DNA of 64,000 bases from an uncultured Flavobacteriaceae bacterium (GTDB taxonomy: Bacteria; Bacteroidota; Bacteroidia; Flavobacteriales; Flavobacteriaceae), in NCBI GenBank assembly GCA_947503005.1, contig CANNCA010000006.1, positions 248,001-312,000 on the forward strand. Direction: 5' to 3'. The position numbers and the translations under genes are program-made. A model generated the notes under the pieces. The model did no database searches, was not told the origin of the DNA, and was given only the letters and a program-made list of their open reading frames with translations. Shown one piece after another: positions 16,288 through 25,341 of this stretch (positions are counted from its first letter, which is position 1; every line of letters begins with the position of its first letter).

Positions 16288-16340
16288 AAACTGCTTTAGC
16301 ATTTTTTACGAGGTTGCAATCAGTCAAATCCTTCCTCTTT
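16288..16340 (-). ncRNA. SAM-II type riboswitch upstream of metK
   Basis: On the minus strand, GAGG (16337-16334) pairs with CCTC (16313-16310) as P1. The loop holds AGGATTTGACTGATTGCAA, and the tail AAAAAATGCTAAAGCAGT supplies pseudoknot partners: ACTG with CAGT and GCA with TGC. This is the same order and spacing as the SAM-II (metA motif) core (GAUUUAACC...UUGCAA...AAAUG-GCUAAA). A 7-bp hairpin TTCCAAA/TTTGGAA (16268-16286) follows, without a U-tract, so control may be translational. The rest of 16200-16593 shows no gene; 16341-16593 is AT-rich divergent promoter space for metK and the kinase. Confidence 0.85.
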
Positions 16341-16593
16341 GTTCAGGTACAAAAATATGAAAATAGTTTTGTTGGAAAGGATATTCAGTAAAAAATTATG
16401 ATTAAAAAGTTGAACCCCAAAAGAGTTTGATCAAAGCAATTCGCCTTTCAAATAGACATATTACAAGAATATTGACCTTTAACGAATATATAGCCTTATT
16501 TCATCTACAATTTTTTCGCAAACTCGATATACTTTGTATATTGTATGCTATTCTTTTTCAAAGAAGAACTAACCATAAATACAGCTATTCAGT

Positions 16594-17217
16594 ATGCATA
16601 TTGCAGTTGCGGGAAACATCGGAGCCGGAAAAACCACATTGACCAAATTGCTTGCCAAACATTATAAATGGGAAGCGCATTTTGAAGATGTTGTTGACAA
16701 CCCATACCTGGATGACTTTTATAATCAAATGGAACGCTGGAGTTTTAATCTCCAAATCTATTTTTTGAACCACCGCTACCGTCAAATCCTGAAAATTCGC
16801 GAGTCAGGAAAAAGTATCATTCAAGATAGAACCATTTATGAGGATGCCTACATATTCGCTCCTAACTTGCACGCCATGGGCTTAATGACCAATCGTGATT
16901 TCACCAATTACTCAAGCCTGTTCGAGCTAATGGAGAGTCTGGTACAACCACCCGATTTATTGATTTACCTGCGTAGTTCCATCCCCAATTTAGTAAAACA
17001 AATTCACAAACGAGGGCGTGATTATGAAAATACAATTTCAATTGATTACCTCAGTCGTTTGAACGAACGCTATGAGGCATGGGTTCATGGATATGAAAAA
17101 GGAAATCTTTTGGTCGTCGACGTTGACAATCTTGATTTTGTTGACAATCCTGAAGATTTGGGACAGGTCATCAACAAAATCGACGCTGAAATAAACGGAC
17201 TTTTTGAGCTTAAATAA
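16594..17217 (+). CDS. Deoxynucleoside kinase
   Basis: This 207-residue kinase phosphorylates deoxynucleosides for nucleotide salvage. Seen: the P-loop GNIGAGKTTLTKLLA from about residue 7, the substrate-side E/DxxxNPYLDDFY pattern, QDRTIYEDAYIFA with the DR[ST] motif, and PDLLIYLRSSIPNLVKQIHKRGRDYE as the lid region. It resembles the deoxyadenosine/deoxyguanosine kinase family of Firmicutes and Bacteroidota; base preference cannot be assigned. It is divergent from metK, and its 3' end overlaps that of the convergent DUF2183 gene by eight bases. Confidence 0.93.
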   Translation: MHIAVAGNIGAGKTTLTKLLAKHYKWEAHFEDVVDNPYLDDFYNQMERWSFNLQIYFLNHRYRQILKIRESGKSIIQDRTIYEDAYIFAPNLHAMGLMTNRDFTNYSSLFELMESLVQPPDLLIYLRSSIPNLVKQIHKRGRDYENTISIDYLSRLNERYEAWVHGYEKGNLLVVDVDNLDFVDNPEDLGQVINKIDAEINGLFELK

Positions 17218-18208
17218 ATCCACTTTCTTTTGCATGGGCAATTGCCTGCTCGCTAGTCTTCACCAATAGCATTGGGGTTGTTTTAAAATTATCTATTAAG
17301 CCCTGAATACGACGTATTTTTTTTCTGTGGTTGACGGTACGTAGGTAAATTGCCAAAATTCGTTCTGGATGTTTTTCTGCGATGTCTTTATAAATATCCG
17401 CATCTTTTTCACCACTGTCTCCGATTAGAATAAACTTCATGGAAGGGTAAGCTCTGAGAATATCTAAAATCTCATTTTGTTTGTGGGGTTTTTTGGAAGA
17501 ACCCGGTCTGAAACTCGCCATGCTACGTAACAATATAGGACCTTTGGGGAACTTATTTTCCGTCAGGAAAAAATCGAGATAGCGATACAGGTTCCACGGG
17601 CTGTGGCTCACATAGAAAATCGGGTTGGCATTCGCACCTGAACTACCCCGGTGTAACATATGATAAAACTCCGCCGCACCTTTCAACGGAACGCGTTTGG
17701 CGGCATTCTTAAAAAACGTGTTAATGATTACACGCCATTTCAAAAGTGATACCACTCCCGTTTGCAATATAGTATCATCGATATCACTGATTACCCCAAA
17801 GTCTACCTCATTAGCAGGAATTAATATTTCACCAGGAAAACGATTCTCTCTGGAAATTTCCGGCTTAAGATTGGTCGGTTCAAATGCCAATTCAAATGGC
17901 AACCAATCTTCAGAATTTGTGAGCTGCAACAAACCGGAAGTTTTGACATCGAATTTGTAATATCCATCATTATCTGTTTCTGTGTAATACACAGTATCGT
18001 CAGGCAACTTCAATCGAATTTTTGTATACTTCACTTCATCCGTCTCGAATCTTTTAAAAGAATTCCAGAACAGGCGAAACAAGCCCTTATGGGCCAAATC
18101 AATATTTTCATCTTCTAAAGCCCTTCCCCTGACATATAAATGTTCGTCGGTACCGTAACTCTGAAAATTGATGATTTGAAGTTTGTCTTTTTTATCGAAG
18201 AGTGCCAT
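17210..18208 (-). CDS. DUF2183 (App1-like phosphatidate phosphatase) protein
   Basis: A 332-residue protein with an N-terminal region of ~125 residues resembling a beta-sandwich (RGRALEDENIDL...YYTETDNDGYYKFDV) and a C-terminal DUF2183 HAD-like domain. Seen: the DxDxT nucleophile motif VISDIDDTILQTG, FYVSHSPWNLYRYLDFF, and the late acidic motif FILIGDSGEKDADIY. Yeast App1 of this family is a Mg-dependent phosphatidate phosphatase; activity here is inferred. No signal peptide is seen, so it is probably cytoplasmic. The gap 18209-18495 upstream contains no ORF that can be supported. Confidence 0.88.
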   Translation of the reverse strand: MALFDKKDKLQIINFQSYGTDEHLYVRGRALEDENIDLAHKGLFRLFWNSFKRFETDEVKYTKIRLKLPDDTVYYTETDNDGYYKFDVKTSGLLQLTNSEDWLPFELAFEPTNLKPEISRENRFPGEILIPANEVDFGVISDIDDTILQTGVVSLLKWRVIINTFFKNAAKRVPLKGAAEFYHMLHRGSSGANANPIFYVSHSPWNLYRYLDFFLTENKFPKGPILLRSMASFRPGSSKKPHKQNEILDILRAYPSMKFILIGDSGEKDADIYKDIAEKHPERILAIYLRTVNHRKKIRRIQGLIDNFKTTPMLLVKTSEQAIAHAKESGFI

Positions 18209-18495
18209 TGGGTCAAATATAGAAAATAAGCAATTGTAAAAAGATTTTGTCGCCCAATTTGGTCCGGACGACTATTGGGATTAAGGGGAGAAGATTAGGA
18301 ACATGGTTCTTTCAAAATCTTCCCTCACTAAAAAGGCCAGTTCACGCAGTCTAAAACGTGCTTCACTCATTCCCGATTTTTTAGGGAAAAGCTCCTACCT
18401 AGCTTTAGGACTATAAACAATCCATCATTTCCTAAAAGACTACTGATGTTTAAATTATTTTATTAATCGAGCTGAGCTCAAAAAAATCAAGACAA

Positions 18496-19197
18496 ATGGA
18501 ACTTAAAAAGAATCCAAAAAAAGACCTGAACCGAAACAGTGGCATGTATTTTGTCATGGGACTGTTTCTAGTACTGATGCTAACCTTTATAGCATTGGAA
18601 TGGAAATCGTTTTACGGATATACCCATGTAGCCGATGGGACAATATTGTCGGAACTGACTGAAGAAGCACCTCCACTAACTTTCATTACACCTCCCCCGC
18701 CTCCACCACCGCCCGTTGCTCCAACAATCATTGAAATTGCTCCAGATGACACCGAAATAATTGAAACTATGATGGAGTCAACAGAAGGTGGTGAGGACGT
18801 TGAAGTTATTGAAGTGAATGATATTCCAGTAATCGAAGAACCTGATGATGTTAGCGTGCCTTTTTCTGTGATTGAACATGTACCCGTTTTCCCAGGCTGC
18901 GAAAACGAGTCGGACAAAAGAGCTTGCTTTAATAAAATGATGCAAAAACACATTGTCAAAAACTTTCGATACCCTGAGCTTGAAAAAGAAATGGGCATTC
19001 AAGGAAAGGTCAATATCATGTTCGAGATTCAAGAAGATGGAAGTATAGGAAATGTAAGAATGAGAGGTCCTAATAAGAATTTAGAAAAAGAGGCCGCCAG
19101 AATTATTGACAAACTTCCTAAAATGACTCCAGGCAAACAAAGAGGAAATCCTGTGAGGGTACCTTTTAGTATTCCGATTACTTTTAAACTACAATAA
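18496..19197 (+). CDS. Energy transducer TonB
   Basis: This 233-residue protein is a TonB-family inner-membrane protein that passes proton-motive energy to outer-membrane TonB-dependent receptors. Seen: a basic cytoplasmic start (MELKKNPKKDLN), one membrane anchor (MYFVMGLFLVLMLTFIALEW), a proline run with eight prolines (TPPPPPPPPVAP), an acidic linker, and a C-terminal TonB domain (YPELEKEMGIQGKVNIMFEIQEDGSI...PVRVPFSIPITFKL). A strong terminator follows 12 bases after the stop. A truncated copy of its N-terminus lies immediately downstream. Confidence 0.93.
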   Translation: MELKKNPKKDLNRNSGMYFVMGLFLVLMLTFIALEWKSFYGYTHVADGTILSELTEEAPPLTFITPPPPPPPPVAPTIIEIAPDDTEIIETMMESTEGGEDVEVIEVNDIPVIEEPDDVSVPFSVIEHVPVFPGCENESDKRACFNKMMQKHIVKNFRYPELEKEMGIQGKVNIMFEIQEDGSIGNVRMRGPNKNLEKEAARIIDKLPKMTPGKQRGNPVRVPFSIPITFKLQ

Positions 19198-19208
19198 CTT
19201 TTTTAACA

Positions 19209-19245
19209 CAAAACCATTCCCACTAACGGAATGGTTTTTGTTTTA
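19209..19245 (+). terminator. Intrinsic terminator after tonB
   Basis: A 10-bp perfect stem AAACCATTCC/GGAATGGTTT with a seven-base loop is followed by a T-rich run. It lies 12 bases downstream of the tonB stop. Confidence 0.85.
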
Positions 19246-19253
19246 CCAGAAAT

Positions 19254-19463
19254 ATGAAACCGAAAAAGAATCCGAAGAAAGACTTGAATTTAAAGCGGGG
19301 AATCTACTTTGTACTAGGTTTGTTGCTAATCTTACTTCTGATTTATATTGCCTTGGAATGGAAGACTTCCGAGGATAATGGCGGGTATGATTTGGGTTGG
19401 GGGGGTGCCTTTTCAGGTTTGCACACTGTAATAAAAAAACCTCCCTTAATCCCTCCCTATTAG
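19254..19463 (+). pseudogene. Truncated TonB paralog (N-terminal remnant)
   Basis: The 69-residue frame starts with KPKKNPKKDLN, a membrane segment GIYFVLGLLLILLLIYIALEWK and then departs from TonB. Over the first ~37 residues it closely matches the complete tonB just upstream, but it has no proline linker or TonB C-terminal domain. Its last codons (KKPPLIPPY) come from a GC-rich hairpin element (CCCTCC-CTATTA-GGAGGG, about 19451-19468) that supplies the stop. It looks like a duplicated gene cut by deletion or insertion of a dispersed repeat. A short membrane peptide could still be made. Confidence 0.65.
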
Positions 19464-19499
19464 GAGGGAAACTGTTGCAGGCAAAAAATAATCTAAATG

Positions 19500-19530
19500 A
19501 AAAAACCATCCCGAAACGGGATGGTTTTTC
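19500..19530. terminator. Bidirectional intrinsic terminator between tonB remnant and hppA
   Basis: The 7-bp stem CCATCCC/GGGATGG, extended by A-tract/T-tract pairs on both sides of a GAAAC loop, works on either strand. It separates the plus-strand tonB remnant from the minus-strand hppA stop at 19554. Confidence 0.8.
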
Positions 19531-19553
19531 AATTCTATAGATTATTAAGAATG

Positions 19554-21932
19554 CTACTGCTGCAACACTTCTTTTTCAACCTTAATTTCAGTTTTAGTGC
19601 CTTTGACCTTTACCTCAGCATTTTCGAAGTCTTTTAACTGCGCTTCCACCTCGGCTTTAGTACCTGTAAAGGTTTTCTCCTTAGTCACTTCTTCTCCATT
19701 GACGATTGTTGTGTAAGCAACGGTAGCTTTCGCCATATCGTCGTTTTCGACATTCATTGTAATGGTTTTCGAAACTTCTTCAGTAGTTGTTGCCACTCCG
19801 CTATCTCCACCCATTGCAATACTTGGAGCGATAACCAACGCCACAACCGACATTAATTTCAACAAAATGTTCAATGAAGGTCCTGAAGTATCCTTAAAAG
19901 GATCACCTACGGTATCGCCGACAACGGCAGCTTTATGTGCATCGGTACCTTTACGTCCGTCAGATTCAATCATCTTTTTGGCATTATCCCAGGCACCACC
20001 AGCGTTTGACTGGAAAATTGCCATCAAAACACCTGCCGAGGTAACACCTGCTAACAAACCGCCAAGCATTTCAGCACCACCAATAAACCCAACAGCAACG
20101 GGAACCGCAATTGCCAAAAGTCCGGGCAACACCATTTCCTTTATCGATGCTTTTGTAGAAATATCAACGCATTTATCATATTCGGCATATCCATCCGCAG
20201 CGTCGAAAATTTCTCTTTGTGCCGGTGTCGCTTTGGACATGTCTGAATCAACAGCTCGCATTACTTCAAGCGCAGCTTTCAATTGAGGAATATCCCTAAA
20301 CTGGCGACGCACCTCTTCAATCATGGCCATGGCAGCACGACCAACTGCATTCATAGAAAGTGCAGAAAATACGAAAGGTAACATTGCACCTACTAAAAGT
20401 CCTGCCATAACCGTTGGCTTAGAAACGTCAATGGATGACACGTTGGCCACTTTCATAAAAGCGGAGAACAAGGCCAAAGCCGTCAAAGCAGCTGAAGCGA
20501 TTGCAAAACCTTTACCAATGGCGGCAGTTGTATTACCGACAGCATCCAATTTATCGGTACGCTCACGTACTTCCGGTTCCAATTCAGCCATTTCGGCAAT
20601 ACCGCCTGCATTATCGGAAATTGGTCCGTATGCATCAACGGCCAATTGAATTCCTGTATTTGCTAGCATACCTACTGCAGCAATCGCAATTCCGTATAAA
20701 CCAGCAAAATGATGTGATATCAAAATAGCAGCTGCGATTAATAAGATAGGAATCATAGTAGACATCATACCTACGCCCAAACCAGCAATAATATTTGTTG
20801 CAGCACCTGTTTCAGACTGACGTACAATTGAGTTTACAGGTTTTGTACCCGTACCAGTGTAATATTCTGTTATCTTTCCAACACCTAATCCAGCAACAAG
20901 ACCAGCTAATGTCGCAAAGAAAATTCCGTTCGCTCCGGCAGGTAAACCTTCAACGCTTTCAGGAATCAAAGCGTTAATAATAAACCATGAAGCCACTACC
21001 ATTAAACCAGCAGAACCAAATTCACCAATATTCAACGCCGTTTGCGGGTTACCTCCATCCTTAACTCGCACAAAGAAAGTTCCGATAATAGACATAATGA
21101 TTCCTACCGCAGCCAATACCAAAGGAAGGTATACTGCGCCCAAACCTGCAAAATCAGGCGTGATAATGAATGCACCCAATACCATGGTACCTATAATCGA
21201 ACCTACATAAGACTCAAATAAATCAGCACCCATACCAGCCACATCACCTACATTATCACCTACGTTATCTGCAATAGTTGCAGGGTTCAATGGATGATCT
21301 TCAGGAATACCGGCTTCTACCTTTCCTACCAAATCCGCACCAACATCAGCAGCTTTGGTATAAATACCTCCACCCACTCTGGCGAAAAGTGCAATAGAAG
21401 ATGCCCCTAAAGAAAAACCTGAAAGCACATTCAGTACTAAACCGAGGTTTTCAGCACCTGGCCAAATGTTTTGATAAACCATGAACAATCCGCTCAATCC
21501 TAAAACTCCAAGACCAACTACGCCTAATCCCATTACCGCACCTCCTGCAAAAGCAACTTCAAGTGCTTTGCCTAAAGAAGTTTTTGCAGCTTGGGTTGTT
21601 CTAACATTTGCTTTAGTCGCGACTTTCATTCCAATAAATCCGGCTAAAGCGGAGCAAATAGCACCTACTACAAAAGAAAGCGCAACCATTCCATTCGAAC
21701 CAGTTTCATTGCTTCCTTTGAAAAACAAAAGAATCGCCACCGCGATTACAAAAATTGACAAAATTTTGTATTCCGCCTTCAAGAACGACATCGCCCCATC
21801 TGCAATGTTTTTGGCAATCCGGGCCATTTTGTCGTTACCAACTTCTTGCTTGCCCACCCAGACATTCTTCCAAGCCACAAAAAGAAGGGCCAATACTCCA
21901 AATGCAGGTAAAAATTTTACGATTAATTCCAT
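19554..21932 (-). CDS. hppA: Membrane-bound ion-pumping pyrophosphatase, K+-dependent type
   Basis: This 792-residue multi-pass protein couples pyrophosphate hydrolysis to H+ and/or Na+ export across the inner membrane. Seen: the substrate site [20 protein letters not shown], the acidic [21 protein letters not shown], and a late [21 protein letters not shown]. The [10 protein letters not shown] motif has alanine where K+-independent enzymes carry lysine, so K+ dependence is expected. After the last membrane segment there is an extra C-terminal tail of about 80 residues ([14 protein letters not shown]...) rich in Lys, Glu and Thr that the core enzyme lacks. A soluble pyrophosphatase gene lies directly upstream on the same strand. 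Confidence 0.95.
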   Translation of the reverse strand: MELIVKFLPAFGVLALLFVAWKNVWVGKQEVGNDKMARIAKNIADGAMSFLKAEYKILSIFVIAVAILLFFKGSNETGSNGMVALSFVVGAICSALAGFIGMKVATKANVRTTQAAKTSLGKALEVAFAGGAVMGLGVVGLGVLGLSGLFMVYQNIWPGAENLGLVLNVLSGFSLGASSIALFARVGGGIYTKAADVGADLVGKVEAGIPEDHPLNPATIADNVGDNVGDVAGMGADLFESYVGSIIGTMVLGAFIITPDFAGLGAVYLPLVLAAVGIIMSIIGTFFVRVKDGGNPQTALNIGEFGSAGLMVVASWFIINALIPESVEGLPAGANGIFFATLAGLVAGLGVGKITEYYTGTGTKPVNSIVRQSETGAATNIIAGLGVGMMSTMIPILLIAAAILISHHFAGLYGIAIAAVGMLANTGIQLAVDAYGPISDNAGGIAEMAELEPEVRERTDKLDAVGNTTAAIGKGFAIASAALTALALFSAFMKVANVSSIDVSKPTVMAGLLVGAMLPFVFSALSMNAVGRAAMAMIEEVRRQFRDIPQLKAALEVMRAVDSDMSKATPAQREIFDAADGYAEYDKCVDISTKASIKEMVLPGLLAIAVPVAVGFIGGAEMLGGLLAGVTSAGVLMAIFQSNAGGAWDNAKKMIESDGRKGTDAHKAAVVGDTVGDPFKDTSGPSLNILLKLMSVVALVIAPSIAMGGDSGVATTTEEVSKTITMNVENDDMAKATVAYTTIVNGEEVTKEKTFTGTKAEVEAQLKDFENAEVKVKGTKTEIKVEKEVLQQ

Positions 21933-21993
21933 TTTTTGTTGAGTTATTTTTAGTTTTTTTTAACGGCTGCTAAAGTACTAAAATCAAATAGAA

Positions 21994-22030
21994 TAAAAAA
22001 AGCCGCTTTTATCGATAAAAGTGGCTTTTA
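21994..22030 (-). terminator. Intrinsic terminator after ppa
   Basis: A long stem AAAAGCCGCTTTTAT/ATAAAAGTGGCTTTT (one G-T pair) with a T-run on the minus-strand 3' side lies 17 bases past the ppa stop and 60 bases ahead of hppA. The two pyrophosphatase genes are therefore probably separate transcripts. Confidence 0.8.
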
Positions 22031-22046
22031 TTTTAACTAAATATCG

Positions 22047-22571
22047 TTATATCGTAAAGGTTCTTTTCTTTTTGTGTTCACTCTCATCGTAACGTGTTAC
22101 ACATTCGCTATATATCTTTTTGGCTTCCTCTGCATTTCCCCATCCACCAACATCAACCTTCTTTTTTTCAAGATCTTTATACACCTGAAAGAAATGTTCG
22201 ATTTCCTTCAAACGATGTGGGTTAAGATCAGTAATATCTTCTCTTTTGCTCCAAACCGGATCAGACACCGGAACGCAAATTATTTTCTCATCCGGACCCT
22301 TTTCATCCGCCATATGAAATACCCCAATGGGCTTTACCTCCATAACCACCATGGGATACGTTGGCTCAGTACCAAGTACCAAAACATCCAACGGATCTTT
22401 GTCAAGCGCCAAAGTCTCCGGTACAAAACCATAATCACCAGGATACATCATGGACGAAAAGAGGGTTCGGTCAAATCTAATTTTATGTAATGTAAAGTCG
22501 TACTCGTATTTATTTCTGCTTCCCTTGGGAATTTCAATTAACACATCGAAGGTAATATCTGTCTTGCTCAT
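22047..22571 (-). CDS. ppa: Soluble inorganic pyrophosphatase, family I
   Basis: This 174-residue cytoplasmic enzyme hydrolyses pyrophosphate to phosphate and pulls biosynthetic reactions forward. Seen: EIPKGSRNKYEYD, MYPGDYGFVPET and the family I signature DKDPLDVLVL with its metal-binding aspartates, then KREDITDLNPHRLKEIEHFFQVYKDLE. Length is normal for a bacterial family I enzyme. It is followed by a terminator and then the membrane pyrophosphatase, so soluble and energy-conserving pyrophosphatases sit side by side. Confidence 0.96.
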   Translation of the reverse strand: MSKTDITFDVLIEIPKGSRNKYEYDFTLHKIRFDRTLFSSMMYPGDYGFVPETLALDKDPLDVLVLGTEPTYPMVVMEVKPIGVFHMADEKGPDEKIICVPVSDPVWSKREDITDLNPHRLKEIEHFFQVYKDLEKKKVDVGGWGNAEEAKKIYSECVTRYDESEHKKKRTFTI

Positions 22572-22735
22572 AGGCCATATTTAGGAGGGCAAAGGTACTT
22601 GAAATAACTTGTTTATCGTAGTGAAAGCAGATGAAAGGATCTAAAATGGTTTGGTTAAATTTTGCATTCAAACGGTTATATCCTAATCATATTCTCAGTT
22701 CATCAGGTTTGTAGCGCTGGCAGTTATGCAAAAAC

Positions 22736-25237
22736 TCAAAAACTAAACCCAAAGGTACCTGTTATCGCAAACGGTCTTGCATCGGGTCTATCCAGATAGT
22801 TCCCTCTAAAGTTGAAATCAATTCTTAGAATTCTAAAAATATTTCCAACGCCCACGGAGTATTCATAATATATTCTACTATCAGGAGCTTGTAATGGCGT
22901 ATTAATTGTGGCTGGTGCACTTAATGCAATATTCGAATCGGACAGCTCGCCCCATACCCCCCGAAGACCTATTATTTCTCGTAAATTGAATTTTCTTAGA
23001 AACGGAATCCGTGAAAAAAGCCGTCCGTTGAAATTATGTTCTAAATGTACAGATGCATAGGTGTCGGTCACAAACTCGTAGAAATCAAGATTAGGGAAAG
23101 TGCCATAGTTCGTGAAAAATGTTTGGTTGCCGGGCACGACATTCAATAACCCCAAAGGGACATCACCAAAAGTCTTTCCTACCTCAACGGTACTGAAAAG
23201 TCGACCAAAACCGCCCACTTGCCAAGGTTGACTATATGAAAATTGCAACTTGCTGTAGTTGAAATCACTATCCCAAATGCCATCAATACCCTTAGTATAT
23301 TTTAATAAAAGTGTGCTGTATTCATCATTGATATCACGACGTTCTACCCCATACCCAATGGTGCGTTTTCCCGGGGTATAAATCAACAAGGCGTTAAAAT
23401 CAAATTGCCTTACCTCGGAGGAAATTCCAGTAGGTGAGGTAGCATTAATATAATCCAAACTAAAGTCATTGGGCAATGCTGAACTCAAAGTGCGAAAAGT
23501 AGCTCCTGCTCCAATTCTTAAATTAGTAATCGGTTCTATTTCTAAGCTCATTGCACTCAGGTTGATATTGGTCAAACGATTGTTGGCACCTACGGTCAAT
23601 ATCGATGAAGAAGCAATACTTCTGCCTAGGACGTCGTTAGTTGCGGTGAGACTGACCCCTAGTTGCTCTATATCACGCCGATTTCCCCCAGAAAGGATCA
23701 ACCTGTTCTTTTTGTCTAACAAAAACTTTCCTGAGGCACCATGTTTAACTTTTTTGTCGGTAAAACCATAAGCTGCATACCCTTCTAAGCGCCAAAGGTC
23801 ATTTTCTCCAAAATAGGTTCGAGCCCCCAATCGTATCCGTGGCCCTTCTGCGTCATTATATCCAAATACGTCGTAAACAGAACCAATATCCATATTCCAC
23901 TTGTCGATCTCAACATAACCTGAGCCGAGAATGCTTACCAAATTATAATAAGACTTGAATTTTGGAACGGTTTTTAACGTATCGAGTAGTTGATAAATTC
24001 CTGATTCATCTTTATTCAGTGATTCCAATCGATTCTTTTCCCAAAACGAATCATCCTGTACAACTGCGCTGGGGTCATAAGGGTTCTTATCCGCTTTATA
24101 AAATTCTTTAGGTTTTTCAACGTCGAATTCATAATTGTCAAAAACAGTGGTCCGTTTTCCATACACTCCCCTCGATTTTTCCTTTTTCTGAAAGCTAAAA
24201 TCACTCAACATGTAATCGCGCTTCAACAGAAAAACCGAGTCATTGACCACATCGAATTCCTGTTCGATATATATTTCTTTTACCCAGTTTATATTGGCGC
24301 TTTTGGTCACCTCTAGATTGATATTTTTAATCGCATAGGTTGAATCATTCACCCAAAAATCACCTTTGAACGTTAGCTCATTTTTTCTTCTGGGATAGTA
24401 TACAATGTTATAGCACCATTTGTTATCAATAAAAGCACTATCCCTTAGGGCATAATTATAGGTATCGACCCCTGTTCTCGAAAGCGGGCTTGTAAAACTT
24501 TTGTCAAAGAATTTCAGGTAGTTATTATAGATATCATAGTCTTGATATAGATCCGCGACGAAAGCTATTATCGCCTGGTTATTATCGAAACCCGAATTCT
24601 TGTTTCCTAGGATTTCCTCCTTCTCCTCGTTTAAAATATTATCACCATGAACCTTTGAAAAGGTTTCATTCAAGAATATGGGCAAATAGGTTTTTCCGGT
24701 AACCCGAGAAGTATCCAAATCTTGAAATATGAATTCAAGACCCTTGAACACCTTTTTCTTCATCAATGCACTGTCAATAGTATTCAGGTCAAATTCAACT
24801 TTTTCGTATTTATCGTAGGCATATTGCCTAAACTTGCGCACTCCATTCTCGCGTTTCTTCGCCCAAATCTTCTTTAAAAGCTCTACAGCAGGATTATTTT
24901 TTTTAGATTGTTTCCCTGAAATCAAGACCACTTCATTCAGTTGTTCGGTTTCCTCTTCCAGAACAATCTTCATGTCATAATTGACTTTAGCAGTAAGTTC
25001 GATTTCCTTCGTTTTATAGCCGATAAACGAAACTATTAAAGTGGGATACGTATTATCGGTTTCAAAATAGAAACGCCCGTTGTCATTGGTGATCGTACCC
25101 TCCGAAGAATTCTTAAAAAGCACATTAGCAAAGGCTACGGGTTCGCCGCTTTCATCTGCGACAATACCACCTACCTTAGTCTGGGAGATAGCAAAATAGG
25201 GAAGAATAAAAAGTAAAAGAAAGATGATTTTTTTCAT
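22736..25237 (-). CDS. CarboxypepD_reg / DUF5686 outer-membrane protein
   Basis: This protein has ~833 residues from the ATG at 25237 (MKKIIFLLLFILPYFAIS, a signal peptide); an upstream in-frame ATG at 25279 would place 14 unlikely residues ahead of the signal. After the signal comes a carboxypeptidase-regulatory-like beta-sandwich (KVGGIVADESGEPVAFANV...VSFIGYKTKEIEL), then a long DUF5686 region of many alternating beta strands ending in FGFSF, typical of an outer-membrane barrel. The function is unknown; the layout resembles SusC/TonB-receptor N-termini without a plug. It lies alone on the minus strand, 105 bases from pdhB. Confidence 0.85.
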   Translation of the reverse strand: MKKIIFLLLFILPYFAISQTKVGGIVADESGEPVAFANVLFKNSSEGTITNDNGRFYFETDNTYPTLIVSFIGYKTKEIELTAKVNYDMKIVLEEETEQLNEVVLISGKQSKKNNPAVELLKKIWAKKRENGVRKFRQYAYDKYEKVEFDLNTIDSALMKKKVFKGLEFIFQDLDTSRVTGKTYLPIFLNETFSKVHGDNILNEEKEEILGNKNSGFDNNQAIIAFVADLYQDYDIYNNYLKFFDKSFTSPLSRTGVDTYNYALRDSAFIDNKWCYNIVYYPRRKNELTFKGDFWVNDSTYAIKNINLEVTKSANINWVKEIYIEQEFDVVNDSVFLLKRDYMLSDFSFQKKEKSRGVYGKRTTVFDNYEFDVEKPKEFYKADKNPYDPSAVVQDDSFWEKNRLESLNKDESGIYQLLDTLKTVPKFKSYYNLVSILGSGYVEIDKWNMDIGSVYDVFGYNDAEGPRIRLGARTYFGENDLWRLEGYAAYGFTDKKVKHGASGKFLLDKKNRLILSGGNRRDIEQLGVSLTATNDVLGRSIASSSILTVGANNRLTNINLSAMSLEIEPITNLRIGAGATFRTLSSALPNDFSLDYINATSPTGISSEVRQFDFNALLIYTPGKRTIGYGVERRDINDEYSTLLLKYTKGIDGIWDSDFNYSKLQFSYSQPWQVGGFGRLFSTVEVGKTFGDVPLGLLNVVPGNQTFFTNYGTFPNLDFYEFVTDTYASVHLEHNFNGRLFSRIPFLRKFNLREIIGLRGVWGELSDSNIALSAPATINTPLQAPDSRIYYEYSVGVGNIFRILRIDFNFRGNYLDRPDARPFAITGTFGFSF

Positions 25238-25341
25238 TCGAAAAGTAGCTTCACGCTTCAATAGCAAATAACATACCATAAAAAAATTGCTTCGCCAACC
25301 TAAGTCGACAAAGCAAATGTATCGTTACAAAATGGTATACC

